DNA of 64,000 nt, from contig NZ_JALEGV010000041.1 in assembly GCF_022763245.1 (NCBI RefSeq), forward strand, positions 186,001-250,000, written 5' to 3'. The notes beneath the pieces were generated by a model. It was given only the letters and a program-made list of their open reading frames with translations, was not told the DNA's origin and did not search any database. Positions within the stretch are counted from its first letter, which is position 1. Each line of letters opens with the position of its first letter. Positions 28,957 through 38,389 of the stretch are shown piece after piece. Source of the stretch: Oricola sp. (GTDB taxonomy: Bacteria > Pseudomonadota > Alphaproteobacteria > Rhizobiales > Rhizobiaceae). The translations under genes were made by a program, and so were the position numbers.

Positions 28957-29610
28957 TCAACCTTTCTTAACGCCACGCCTGTCGCCGTTTCGGATCGCCG
29001 TCGAAGAGACCGGCGAACGGGGGCCGTGAAGGAAGGTCCAGGCCGGCGCGGACATCGAGGGCAGCAGCGCGGCGTCGCTCTCGTCGACGCGGGCATAGTC
29101 GAACGTCTTTGCCATCTTCGAGGAGAGATAGGAGAGCGTGGCACCCGGCCGGTCCACCACCGCGATGGGGAATGTGAGCGCGATGTCGCGCCAGCTCTGC
29201 CAGCGGTGGAAGCTCGCCAGATTGTCGGCGCCCATGATCCAGACGAAGCGCACCGCGGGATTGTAGCGGCGTATGACGGCGAGCGTGTCGGCGGTGAAGC
29301 GCACGTCGTGGCTCGCCTCGAAGGCGGTGACCTTGACGTGCGGATCGTGGTTGATCGCTTCCGACCACGCGATCCGGTCGGCCAGCGGCGGCAGGTCGGT
29401 GGTGTCCTTCAGCGGATTGCCGGGGGTGACCATCCACCAGAGCTGGTCGAGCTTCAGCCGGCGGATCGCCGTTTCCGTCACCAGCACATGGCCGTCATGC
29501 GGCGGGTTGAACGACCCGCCGAACAGGCCGACCGTCATGCCCGGCTCGACATGCGGCATACGCAGATATGTGCGGGCGACGCCCGGAAAGAGATCCGCGG
29601 TGTCGCTCAT
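28957..29610 (-). CDS. nadD: Nicotinate-nucleotide adenylyltransferase
   Basis: NadD adenylates nicotinate mononucleotide in NAD synthesis. The 217-residue protein has the nucleotidyltransferase signature GLFGGSFNPPHDGH near residue 28-41 and the late SSTAIRNG block corresponding to the ISSTxIR motif. GAGGAG stands before ATG 29610. It follows proA by seven bases. proB-proA-nadD-rsfS is a common rhizobial order. Confidence 0.95.
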   Translation of the reverse strand: MSDTADLFPGVARTYLRMPHVEPGMTVGLFGGSFNPPHDGHVLVTETAIRRLKLDQLWWMVTPGNPLKDTTDLPPLADRIAWSEAINHDPHVKVTAFEASHDVRFTADTLAVIRRYNPAVRFVWIMGADNLASFHRWQSWRDIALTFPIAVVDRPGATLSYLSSKMAKTFDYARVDESDAALLPSMSAPAWTFLHGPRSPVSSTAIRNGDRRGVKKG

Positions 29611-29617
29611 GATCTCC

Positions 29618-30904
29618 TCAGGGGCGCGTCTGGCCGTCGCCGCGCACGCGATACTTGAACGAGGTCAGCTGCTCCACGCCGACGGGACCGCGCGCATGCA
29701 TCTTGCCGGTGGCGATGCCGATCTCCGCGCCCATGCCGAATTCGCCGCCGTCTGCGAACTGCGTCGAGGCGTTGTGCAGCAGGATGGCGCTGTCGATTTC
29801 CTCGAAGAAACGGGCGACGACGATCGGATCCTCGGCGATGACCGCCTCGGTGTGGTTCGACGAATAATGCCCGATATGGGCGATGGCGCCGTCGATCCCG
29901 TCCACCAGCGCGACCGAGATGATCGGCGCCAGATATTCCGTGCTCCAATCGGCCTCCACCGCCGGCGTCGCCTTCGGCCACATGCGGCAGACGTCGCCGT
30001 CGCCGCGGATCTCGCAGCCGGCCGCATCCAGCGCGTCGAGAACCGGCGCGAGGAGCGTGTCGGCGGCGGCGCGATCGACCAGCAGGGTCTCCGCGGACCC
30101 GCAGATGCCGGTGCGCCGCATCTTGGAATTGACCGTCACCGTCACCGCCATGTCGAGATCGGCGGACTTGTCGAGATAGACGTGCACCAGGCCTTCCAGA
30201 TGCGCGAAGACCGGCACGCGCGCGTCCCTCTGCACGCGCTCGACGAGGCTGCGGCCGCCGCGCGGCACGATCACGTCGATGGTGCCGTCGAGACCCGCCA
30301 GCATCTCGCCGACGGCGGCGCGATCCGTCACCGGCACGAGCTGAATGGCGTCCTCCGGCAGCCCGGCCTTGCGCAGGCCTTCCTGCAGGCAGGCATGGAT
30401 GGCGCCGGACGAATGGATGGAATCCGATCCGCCGCGCAGGATCACGGCATTGCCGGCCTTCAGGCAGAGCGCGCCGGCATCCGCAGTCACATTGGGCCGG
30501 CTTTCGTAGATCACGCCGATCACGCCGAGCGGCGTGCGCACGCGCTCGATGCGGAGCCCGTTCGGACGGTCCCAGGAGGCGATCACGCTGCCGACCGGAT
30601 CTGCCAGATCGGCGATCGCGCGGATTCCGTCGGCCATGCCCTGAATGCGCTCCGCGGTCAGCTTCAGCCGGTCCTTGAAGGAATCGGTCAGGCCGCTTTC
30701 CTCGGCATTTTCCATGTCGATGGCATTGGCGGCGAGAATGTCGTCGCGGCCGGCCTCTATGGCCGCGGCCATCGCGATCAGGGAGGTGTGCTTGCGCTCG
30801 GCCGAGGCGATCGACAATGGGCCGCTGGCGGCTTTCGCGCGCGTTCCCATGTCCGCCATCAGGGCGGCGATGTCGTCACTCGTGATTTCAGCCTTGGTCA
30901 GCAT
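29618..30904 (-). CDS. proA: Glutamate-5-semialdehyde dehydrogenase
   Basis: ProA reduces gamma-glutamyl phosphate to the semialdehyde, the second step of proline synthesis. The 427-residue protein belongs to the aldehyde dehydrogenase fold; the catalytic cysteine is in [15 protein letters not shown] and the NADP-binding region includes [20 protein letters not shown] 30904 with AAGGA upstream is chosen; TTG 30925 would add seven residues. Directly upstream on the same strand is proB, its pathway partner. Confidence 0.96.
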   Translation of the reverse strand: MLTKAEITSDDIAALMADMGTRAKAASGPLSIASAERKHTSLIAMAAAIEAGRDDILAANAIDMENAEESGLTDSFKDRLKLTAERIQGMADGIRAIADLADPVGSVIASWDRPNGLRIERVRTPLGVIGVIYESRPNVTADAGALCLKAGNAVILRGGSDSIHSSGAIHACLQEGLRKAGLPEDAIQLVPVTDRAAVGEMLAGLDGTIDVIVPRGGRSLVERVQRDARVPVFAHLEGLVHVYLDKSADLDMAVTVTVNSKMRRTGICGSAETLLVDRAAADTLLAPVLDALDAAGCEIRGDGDVCRMWPKATPAVEADWSTEYLAPIISVALVDGIDGAIAHIGHYSSNHTEAVIAEDPIVVARFFEEIDSAILLHNASTQFADGGEFGMGAEIGIATGKMHARGPVGVEQLTSFKYRVRGDGQTRP

Positions 30905-30984
30905 TGGCTCAAGTCCTTTCCGCAAGGCGTTTCTTTACCCGCGCGCGCTGCGAAGGGCAATCCGGCGGCGGTCTGCGGCGCCGG

Positions 30985-32103
30985 TCAGGTTTTCACCACC
31001 ATGTCGTCGCGATGGATCATGGCCGCGCGGGGCTCGTGGCCGAGAATGACCTCGATTTCCGACGTCCGGCGTCCGGTGATGCGGACCGCCTCGTCGGAAT
31101 CGTAACCGGCCAGGCCGCGGGCGATTTCCGTGTCGGTTCCGTCCAGCACGACCGCCAGCGTGTCGCCGCGCTGGAACGCGCCCTCGACGCGCCGCACACC
31201 GGCGGGCAACAGGCTCTTGCCGGATTGCAGCGCGCGGGCCGCGCCTGCGTCCACGACGAGCCGGCCCTGCGGCTCCAGCTGGCCGGCGATCCAGCTCTTC
31301 CAGGCGGAGACCGGCGCCTTGGCGGCGTGAAAGAGAGAGCACGTCGCGCCGTCGTCGAGCGCGCCGAGCGGATGCTCGATCGTGCCCTTGGTGATGATCA
31401 TCGCCGTGCCGGCCTGGGTCGCGATCTTGGCGGCCTCGACCTTGGTGCGCATGCCGCCGCGCGACAGTTCCGACGCCGCTTCGCCCGCCATCGCCTCGAT
31501 CGCCGGCGTGATCGCCTCGATCTCCGGCAGGTGCCGGGCCTCCGGATCGACGGCCGGCGAGGCGGTATAGAGCCCGTCGACGTCCGACAGGATGATCAGG
31601 AGATCGGCATTCATCATCGTCGCCACGCGCGCGGCAAGCCGGTCATTGTCGCCGTAGCGGATTTCCGACGTGGCCACGGTGTCGTTTTCGTTGATCACTG
31701 GGACCGCGCCCATGCGCAACAATGCCCCGATCGTCGCGCGGGCATTGAGGTAGCGGCGGCGCGATTCCGTGTCGTCGATCGTCACCAGAACCTGGCCCGT
31801 CGTGATGGTTTCGGCGTCCAGCGCTTCCGACCAGGCCCGCGCCAGCGCGATCTGGCCGACGGCGGCGGCGGCCTGGCTTTCCTCAAGCCGCAACGAGCCG
31901 GAGCGCATGTCGAGTACGGTGCGACCCATCGCGACGGCGCCCGACGAGACCACAAGCACTTCATGCCCGCGGCCGCGCAACCCGGCGATGTCGCGCGCCA
32001 GGCTCGTCAGCCAGGCCCGCTTCAGGCCCGATGCGCGATCGACCAGCAGCGCGGAACCGATCTTGACGACGATGCGCTTGTAGGCGGAGAGGCGACCGGT
32101 CAT
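30985..32103 (-). CDS. proB: Glutamate 5-kinase
   Basis: ProB phosphorylates glutamate, the first and feedback-controlled step of proline synthesis. The 372-residue protein has the amino acid kinase domain ([13 protein letters not shown] near 10-22, VSSGAVAMG near 53-61, VINENDT near 137) and a C-terminal PUA domain (about 280-365). Full length, so proline inhibition as in the family is likely. Four bases separate it from obgE. Confidence 0.97.
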   Translation of the reverse strand: MTGRLSAYKRIVVKIGSALLVDRASGLKRAWLTSLARDIAGLRGRGHEVLVVSSGAVAMGRTVLDMRSGSLRLEESQAAAAVGQIALARAWSEALDAETITTGQVLVTIDDTESRRRYLNARATIGALLRMGAVPVINENDTVATSEIRYGDNDRLAARVATMMNADLLIILSDVDGLYTASPAVDPEARHLPEIEAITPAIEAMAGEAASELSRGGMRTKVEAAKIATQAGTAMIITKGTIEHPLGALDDGATCSLFHAAKAPVSAWKSWIAGQLEPQGRLVVDAGAARALQSGKSLLPAGVRRVEGAFQRGDTLAVVLDGTDTEIARGLAGYDSDEAVRITGRRTSEIEVILGHEPRAAMIHRDDMVVKT

Positions 32104-32107
32104 CGCG

Positions 32108-33178
<1,071 letters not shown>

Positions 33179-33224
33179 CTATCGCAAAGAGGCGATGAGC
33201 GCGAGGTAGAATTCGGGGAATGAC

Positions 33225-34049
33225 ATGGCCTTCACGGTTGTCACATACAATATTCAATACGGCATCGGGCTGGACGGGGCCTATGATCTTCAACGCATCG
33301 TCGATGCGGTGAAGGAGGCCGACATCATCGCCCTGCAGGAAGTCACGCGCGGCTTCATGCGCAATGACGGCCGCGACATGGTCGCCGAAATCGAAGCCCT
33401 GCTGCCGGACCGCTTCGCCGTCCACCACATGCCCGCCGATGTCGATTTCGGCAGCGCGGTGATTGACGGCAAGGCGATGCAGAACCGCTTCCAGTTCGGC
33501 AACATGATCCTGTCGCGCTGGCCGATCCTGTCGGCACGCGGCCATCTCCTGCCGCGTTTCCTGCGCAATTCGTCGCTCAACCTGCAGCGCGGCGCGCTCG
33601 AGGCCCTGATCGTCACGCCGTCCGGCCCGCTGCGTTTCTACTCCGTCCATCTCGATCACATCGATCCGCAGGAACGGCTCGAGCAGATCGCGGCGCTCAA
33701 GGAGATCGCCTTCGCCGCGCCGCATAGCGGCCTCGCCGTCACCGGGCTGGCCGAATACGGGTTCCCCGAACTTCCGCAAGCGGAGGATTTCGTCCTGCTC
33801 GGCGACTTCAACCTGGAGCCCGATCTCGACGAATATCGCGACATGCTCGTCGAAAACGGCCACCTCGTCGACGTTTCCGCCACCGACACCGGCTGGAGCT
33901 GGACCGACCCGAGCAACCGCGACCTGGTCAAGCGCCTCGATTACGGCTTCGCGACACAGGGCTTTGCGGATCGTGTCAGCGACGCGCGGGTGGACCGTGA
34001 AGCCGAAGGCTCCGACCACATGCCCGTCTGGCTTCACCTCGGCGATTAG
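33225..34049 (+). CDS. Endonuclease/exonuclease/phosphatase family protein
   Basis: A 274-residue protein of the DNase I-like fold. Landmarks are TYNIQYG (Asn), ALQEVTRG (catalytic Glu near 40), SVHLDHID, LLGDFNLEP (Asp/Asn near 190) and GSDHMPV (final Asp-His). All metal and catalytic residues are kept, so it should hydrolyse a phosphodiester or phosphomonoester; substrate unknown. There is no signal peptide. It is the only plus-strand gene between rplU and ctpA, inserted in an otherwise uniform minus-strand order. Confidence 0.88.
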   Translation: MAFTVVTYNIQYGIGLDGAYDLQRIVDAVKEADIIALQEVTRGFMRNDGRDMVAEIEALLPDRFAVHHMPADVDFGSAVIDGKAMQNRFQFGNMILSRWPILSARGHLLPRFLRNSSLNLQRGALEALIVTPSGPLRFYSVHLDHIDPQERLEQIAALKEIAFAAPHSGLAVTGLAEYGFPELPQAEDFVLLGDFNLEPDLDEYRDMLVENGHLVDVSATDTGWSWTDPSNRDLVKRLDYGFATQGFADRVSDARVDREAEGSDHMPVWLHLGD

Positions 34050-34070
34050 GCGGCGTGCCGCTCCAGGTCG

Positions 34071-34667
34071 TCAGCGTTCCTTGCGGGCGAACCAGCTTGC
34101 GCGGTTGAGCGTGTAGCGCTCGACCGGCACGCGGCCGGCGCTGACCGTGTCGATCTCGTCCAGCCCGATGAAGGTGAAGCCGCATTTGACGAGCACGTTG
34201 CGCGACGCCGGATTGACCGTGCGGCAGACCGCATGAACCACCTCGGCGCCGGTCGACCGGAACGCCTGGTCGATCACGGCATTCGCCGCCTCCGTGGCGT
34301 AGCCGAGGCCCCAATAGGCCTCGCCGAGCCAGAAGCCGATCTCGAACCCGCCGCTGCGCTGGCGCAGTTCCAGGCCGGTGAAGCCGATCAGGTGGCCGGT
34401 ATCGGCAAGGGTGACCGCGTAGATGTAGCCGTCATGCTCGCCGTCGACGCAGCGCGCGAGGAACTCCTGCGCGTCGCTCATCCGGTAGGGAAACGGCATG
34501 CGCGACGTCATCTCGGTGATCTGGCGGTTGTTGGCGATTGCCGCCAATTCGTCGGCGTCGTCGCTATGCGGCGGACGCAGGACGAGCCGCTCGGTCACGA
34601 GGACGGGCGTGTCGTAGGTCAGATCCGGCAATTCGGATTCGTGGAATCGCGGGGCTGTCTGGATCAT
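34071..34667 (-). CDS. RimJ/RimL-type GNAT acetyltransferase
   Basis: A 198-residue GNAT protein with the RimJ/RimL layout: LVTERLVLRPPHSDDADELA at the start, IGFWLGEAYWGLGYATEAA with the acetyl-CoA loop near residue 115, and NPASRNVLVKCGF near 158. Such enzymes acetylate protein N termini or small molecules; substrate unknown. GNAT genes between rpmA and obgE are common in Rhizobiales. A terminator separates it from rpmA. Confidence 0.88.
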   Translation of the reverse strand: MIQTAPRFHESELPDLTYDTPVLVTERLVLRPPHSDDADELAAIANNRQITEMTSRMPFPYRMSDAQEFLARCVDGEHDGYIYAVTLADTGHLIGFTGLELRQRSGGFEIGFWLGEAYWGLGYATEAANAVIDQAFRSTGAEVVHAVCRTVNPASRNVLVKCGFTFIGLDEIDTVSAGRVPVERYTLNRASWFARKER

Positions 34668-34687
34668 CGGGTCCCTGCCTTGAATCG

Positions 34688-34717
34688 AAAAGGGAGATGG
34701 TGGCGTCCCATCTCCCT
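34688..34717 (-). terminator. Intrinsic terminator of rplU-rpmA
   Basis: AGGGAGATGG (34691-34700) and CCATCTCCCT (34708-34717) form a perfect ten-bp stem around seven bases. On the minus strand TTTTCG follows, and the site lies 61 bases after the rpmA stop. Confidence 0.8.
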
Positions 34718-34777
34718 CTTGTCTTTCGGCCTTGCCGGTTCCGGGGTCTGAGACGCCGGACTATGGAGTTATCCGGC

Positions 34778-35047
34778 TTATTCCGCTGCTTCCTGAAGAG
34801 GCGTGACGGACACGTAGGTTCGGCCATTGGCCTTGGCTCGGAATTCCACCGCACCTTCGACCTTGGCGAAGATCGTGTGGTCCTTGCCGATGCCGACATT
34901 GACGCCCGGATGCCATTTGGTGCCGCGCTGGCGCACGATGATGTTGCCCGGAACGACGCGCTCGCCGCCGAACTTCTTCACGCCAAGACGTTTGGATTCC
35001 GATTCGCGACCGTTACGCGAAGAACCACCGGCTTTCTTGTGTGCCAT
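34778..35047 (-). CDS. rpmA: 50S ribosomal protein L27
   Basis: An 89-residue L27 protein. The start [16 protein letters not shown] is the normal form without the cleaved extension of Firmicutes; the N-terminal tail reaches the peptidyl transferase centre. The core ([19 protein letters not shown]) is intact. Second gene of the rplU-rpmA unit, 97 bases after rplU. Confidence 0.98.
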   Translation of the reverse strand: MAHKKAGGSSRNGRESESKRLGVKKFGGERVVPGNIIVRQRGTKWHPGVNVGIGKDHTIFAKVEGAVEFRAKANGRTYVSVTPLQEAAE

Positions 35048-35144
35048 TTTCTGTCTCCTGCCGCGCGTCCCCGCGCGTTTCCTTCCTTATGGTAACAAGG
35101 CCGGGGAATTACAACCCCTGCAACCTTGCCCCCGGGTTCCTGTC

Positions 35145-35801
35145 TCAGCCGGCGATGAGCGCCTTGGCCTGTTCCTGCCAGTCGCGGATCTGGTCGGCGC
35201 TGAACGGCATGTACTCGTCGACCTTGGCGATCTCGTCCTCGGTCAGAGCGGCGATCTGGGCGTAGGTGGTGATGCCCTGCTCGTTGAGCTGGCGCTCGGC
35301 GACCGGGCCGATGCCCTTGATCTTGGTCAGCTTGTCGGCGTCGCCTTCCGGAGCGGTGAACAGCGGAGCTGCGGCGGCCGGTGCGGCTGCCTCTTCCTTC
35401 TTGGCGGCCTTCGGGGCTTCGGCCTTGGGGGCCTCTTCCTTCGCCGGGGCCGGCTTCTTGGCTGCGGCCTTCTTCGACGGCTTGGCGCCACCGGTCAGGA
35501 TCTCGGAGATCCGCACGGTGGTCAGGTGCTGGCGGTGGCCGCGGGTGCGCTTGGAGTTCTGGCGGCGGCGCTTCTTGAAGGCGATGACCTTGCGCGCACG
35601 GCCCTGCTCGACGACCTCGGCGGTCACCAGGGCGCCATCGACGAGCGGCGCGCCCACGGTTGCGTCGGCGCCTTCGCCGACCATCAGCACTTCGCTGAAC
35701 TCGATGATGTCGCCGGTCTCGCCGTCGATCTTCTCGATTTTCAGAATGTCCTCGGCGGCGACGCGATACTGCTTGCCACCGGTCTTGATGACTGCGAACA
35801 T
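35145..35801 (-). CDS. rplU: 50S ribosomal protein L21 with C-terminal helix-hairpin-helix extension
   Basis: The 218-residue protein is twice the usual L21 length. Residues 1 to about 103 are L21 ([18 protein letters not shown], then [11 protein letters not shown]). An alanine-, lysine- and proline-rich linker (about 108-150) leads to a helix-hairpin-helix-type domain (about 160-215, [19 protein letters not shown] then [12 protein letters not shown]). Similar extensions are seen on L21 of many Rhizobiales. The linker sequence suggests a flexible tether at the ribosome surface; its role is unknown. ATG 35801 matches the L21 family start. Confidence 0.95.
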   Translation of the reverse strand: MFAVIKTGGKQYRVAAEDILKIEKIDGETGDIIEFSEVLMVGEGADATVGAPLVDGALVTAEVVEQGRARKVIAFKKRRRQNSKRTRGHRQHLTTVRISEILTGGAKPSKKAAAKKPAPAKEEAPKAEAPKAAKKEEAAAPAAAAPLFTAPEGDADKLTKIKGIGPVAERQLNEQGITTYAQIAALTEDEIAKVDEYMPFSADQIRDWQEQAKALIAG

Positions 35802-35962
35802 CGTTTTTCCTTTCGTGTTCGGTCCGGCTCTCGCCATTCGCCGATCGTGCCGGCGGGGCAGGCCGTCTTTTTGGTCAGTCGTGACGGTTTCGGTTCGATG
35901 CTGCGTCCAACATTGGCTGGACGCAAAAGAAAGCGGCGCGGAATTTCCGCGCCAGCGGGCCT

Positions 35963-35991
35963 CCTATGCTGTGGAGCGCGCGAAAAGTCAA
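35963..35991 (-). promoter_or_regulatory. Candidate rplU-rpmA promoter
   Basis: On the minus strand: TTGACT (35991-35986) inside CTTGACTTTT, 17 bases, CATAGG (35968-35963). The -35 is strong and the -10 weak. It would give a leader of about 155 bases before rplU, long enough for ribosomal-protein autoregulation, though I cannot assign a known leader. Confidence 0.45.
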
Positions 35992-36064
35992 GCAATTCGA
36001 TAGCACAAGGCTTGTTTTCGCCGCCATTGGGGGCTATGGAGCGGCCCGCTTGACCAAGCGCCGC

Positions 36065-36154
36065 GGAGAGGTGGCAGAGAGGTCGAATGCACCGCACTCG
36101 AAATGCGGCATACGGGCAACCGTATCGGGGGTTCGAATCCCCCTCTCTCCGCCA
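36065..36154 (+). tRNA. tRNA-Ser (anticodon CGA)
   Basis: A 90-base class II tRNA with encoded CCA. The acceptor GGAGAGG (36065-36071) pairs with the 3' strand before discriminator G36151. The anticodon arm CCGCA-CTCGAAA-TGCGG has anticodon CGA at 36099-36101, reading UCG. A long variable arm (TACGG-GCAA-CCGTA) and the T arm GGGGG-TTCGAAT-CCCCC follow. It is divergent from rplU. Confidence 0.97.
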
Positions 36155-36595
36155 TTATTTGTTCACGCCTTGCCGCCGGCCAACCCAAGGCGCATGGCTC
36201 CGGGTTCGGACTTCGTCCTCTCTCCTCCGCCATCTTCTGACCTCGCGCTGTCGCCCCTCGGGCTTCGCTCCGGTCGGGGCCTCGCAAAGGCTGGGGCGGC
36301 CGTTGGCCTTGCGAACACTGCGTGTTCGAACGTTGTCCTTCGACTCTCCACGATCCTCCGGCCTTGCTTCATAGAGCGAAACTCCCATTCGCATGGCCTT
36401 TTGGCGTGTTGGGCAGGTCGGGGCAATCAGAGCCCAATCCGCCTACTGAACCAGTCTGACGCTCCGCCCTGCGCGCCAAGCGCGGTGCTCGGCGCTGCGA
36501 CCGGGCATCGTTCGCCCGCATTTCATTTGAGCCATCCAGTCCTGCCGGCGTGCGGCGAGGACGCGCGTCTTTGTGTCCGTCTCCAAACTTTGCTC
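36155..36595. other. Non-coding stretch after tRNA-Ser
   Basis: About 440 bases with no credible gene. It contains a perfect palindrome CGAACAC-TGC-GTGTTCG (36312-36328) and a nearby pair TCGCAAaGGC / GGCCTTGCGA (36283-36315). I see no integrase, no direct repeat of the tRNA 3' end, and no other element. Base composition is like the neighbours. Confidence 0.5.
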
Positions 36596-36624
36596 TTGAA
36601 TTCAGTCAATCGTTTGATTTAATA
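36596..36624 (+). promoter_or_regulatory. Promoter and operator of the TetR-ABC exporter operon
   Basis: TTGAAT (36596-36601), 17 bases, TTAATA (36619-36624). The spacer holds TCAATCGTTTGA (36606-36617), symmetrical at 10 of 12 positions. A repressor bound there would block the promoter, as expected for an autoregulated TetR gene. Confidence 0.5.
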
Positions 36625-36677
36625 GACTGCGCAGACACAGCGCCACGACACCGCGGCGTGGCGCATGAGAGCCGGGA

Positions 36678-37394
36678 ATGAAACGCACAGAGCCCCCAAA
36701 ACCGGAGACGACGAAGGACGGCGACACGTCGCGCAAGGGCGCGTCTCGCAAGCGCAGCGATCGCGGCGCCGAAACCCGCGCGCAGCTGATCGAGGCGGCG
36801 CTCGATATCTTCGGGCGGCTTGGCTACGAGGGTGCCACCACCCGCCAGATCGCCAAGGCGGCGAACGCCAATCTGGCGGCGATCGTCTATCATTTCGGCA
36901 GCAAGGAAGCGCTGCATCTCGCGGTCGCCGAACACGTCGTCAAGAGCATTCTCGCCCGGATCGGACCGACGCTGGCGGTTGTCGCCACGCCGGAGGCCGC
37001 CGCGACGCCGCAATCGGCGCGCGATGCCCTGCACAGGCTGATCGGCACCGTGGCCGATGTGCTGCTCGGCTCGGCGGAGGCGGAGCGCTGGGCGCGGTTC
37101 ATCGTGCGCGAGCAGCTCCAGCCGACGGCCGCCTTCGACGTGATCTACGGCTACATGGACCATGCCATATCGACCGCCCTGCGGCTGGTCTCGGTCGTTC
37201 TGGACGTTCCCGAGGACGACGATTTGCGCCTGCGCGCGATCACGGTGCTCGGCCAGGTTCTCGTTTTCCGCGTCGCCCAGACGCTGGTGCTGAGGCGCAT
37301 GAACTGGACAGTCATCGGCGAGCCCGAACGCAAAGCGATAAAAAAGGTCATCCTCCAGAACCTGGATGCCATTCTCGAAGGGACCAAGTCATGA
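36678..37394 (+). CDS. TetR/AcrR family regulator, CecR (YbiH)-like
   Basis: A 238-residue repressor-type protein. After a charged, disordered head (1 to about 30) comes the TetR helix-turn-helix (TRAQLIEAALDIFGRLGYEG, then TRQIAKAANANLAAIVYHFGSKEAL). The C-terminal half (RFIVREQLQPTAAFDVIYGY) matches the CecR/DUF1956 ligand domain. E. coli CecR controls ybhGFSR, and the same gene order follows here. The stop overlaps the start of the next gene by four bases. Confidence 0.9.
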   Translation: MKRTEPPKPETTKDGDTSRKGASRKRSDRGAETRAQLIEAALDIFGRLGYEGATTRQIAKAANANLAAIVYHFGSKEALHLAVAEHVVKSILARIGPTLAVVATPEAAATPQSARDALHRLIGTVADVLLGSAEAERWARFIVREQLQPTAAFDVIYGYMDHAISTALRLVSVVLDVPEDDDLRLRAITVLGQVLVFRVAQTLVLRRMNWTVIGEPERKAIKKVILQNLDAILEGTKS

Positions 37395-38389
37395 GGCGGA
37401 TCGTCATCCTCCTGATCCTCGTCGTCGCGGCGGGCAGTGCCTCCGCCTGGTGGTGGCAGAACCATGACGGCAATGGCGACGGTCCGCTGGTGCTCTACGG
37501 CAATGTCGACCTGCGCCAGATCGACCTCGCCTTCATCGGCAGCGGCCGGATCGCCGAGGTGCTCGTCGACGAGGGCGCCGCCGTGGAGAAGGGCGATATT
37601 GTCGCCCGTCTCGACACCAGCCTCATCGAACCGCAGGTGGCCCAGGCCGAGGCCGGCGTGGCGGCCCAGGCGGCAACGGTAGAAAAGCTGCAGAACGGCT
37701 CGCGACCGGAGGAGATCGCCCAGGCCGAAGCCAATGTCGATGCGGCCAGGGCGAATGCCCGCAATGCCAGCCTGAGCTACGATCGAGCGATCCAGCTCCA
37801 GAAGAACGGCAGCCCGTCCGTGACACAGAGCCAGATCGACTCCGCCAAGGCCGCGGAGGATGCCGCTACGGCCCAGCTCAAGGTCGCCGAGCAGGCGCTG
37901 ATCCTGGCCCAGGCCGGACCGCGCGCGGAAGACATTGCCGCGGCGCAGGCCCAGCTCAAGGCGAGCGAGGCGGCGCTGGACCTGCTGCGCCGGCAACTGG
38001 ACGATGCAGAGCTCGTCGCGCCGGCCGGTGGCGTCATCCGTTCCCGCCTGCTGGAACCGGGCGAGATGGCCTCGGCCGCAAAGCCGGTCGTCTCCATCGC
38101 GATCGTCGATCCGAAATGGGTGCGCGCCTACATCTCCGAGCCGGACCTGCCGAAGGTCGCGCCGGGCGCCGAGGCGAGCGTCACCGTCGACGGCCATGAC
38201 GAAGCCTTTGCCGGAAGCGTCGGCTTCATCTCGTCGGTCGCCGAGTTCACCCCGCATGCCATCCAGACGGAGGAACTGCGCACCAGCCTTGTCTACGAGG
38301 TGCGGATCCTGGTCGAGGACAAGGACGACATCCTGCGGCTCGGCATGCCGGCGACCGTGACCCTCACATCCGACGAGACGGCGCAGTAA
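37391..38389 (+). CDS. HlyD family periplasmic adaptor subunit, YbhG-like
   Basis: A 332-residue membrane fusion protein. One N-terminal signal or anchor helix (RIVILLILVVAAGSASAW) leads to the biotinyl-lipoyl domain (LYGNVDLRQIDLAFIGSGRI), a long coiled-coil hairpin (about 85-205, rich in A, E, Q) and the return lipoyl and barrel domains (DAELVAPAGGVIRSRLLEPG). Residue number equals that of E. coli YbhG as I recall it. It should bridge the ABC exporter to an outer-membrane channel; no TolC-type gene is in the window. Confidence 0.93.
   Translation: MRRIVILLILVVAAGSASAWWWQNHDGNGDGPLVLYGNVDLRQIDLAFIGSGRIAEVLVDEGAAVEKGDIVARLDTSLIEPQVAQAEAGVAAQAATVEKLQNGSRPEEIAQAEANVDAARANARNASLSYDRAIQLQKNGSPSVTQSQIDSAKAAEDAATAQLKVAEQALILAQAGPRAEDIAAAQAQLKASEAALDLLRRQLDDAELVAPAGGVIRSRLLEPGEMASAAKPVVSIAIVDPKWVRAYISEPDLPKVAPGAEASVTVDGHDEAFAGSVGFISSVAEFTPHAIQTEELRTSLVYEVRILVEDKDDILRLGMPATVTLTSDETAQ

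Noticed and set aside
36065-36677. Genomic island at tRNA-Ser
   Set aside because: No integrase, no repeat of the tRNA 3' end, and no shift in base use; the ABC operon downstream matches a common chromosomal set.
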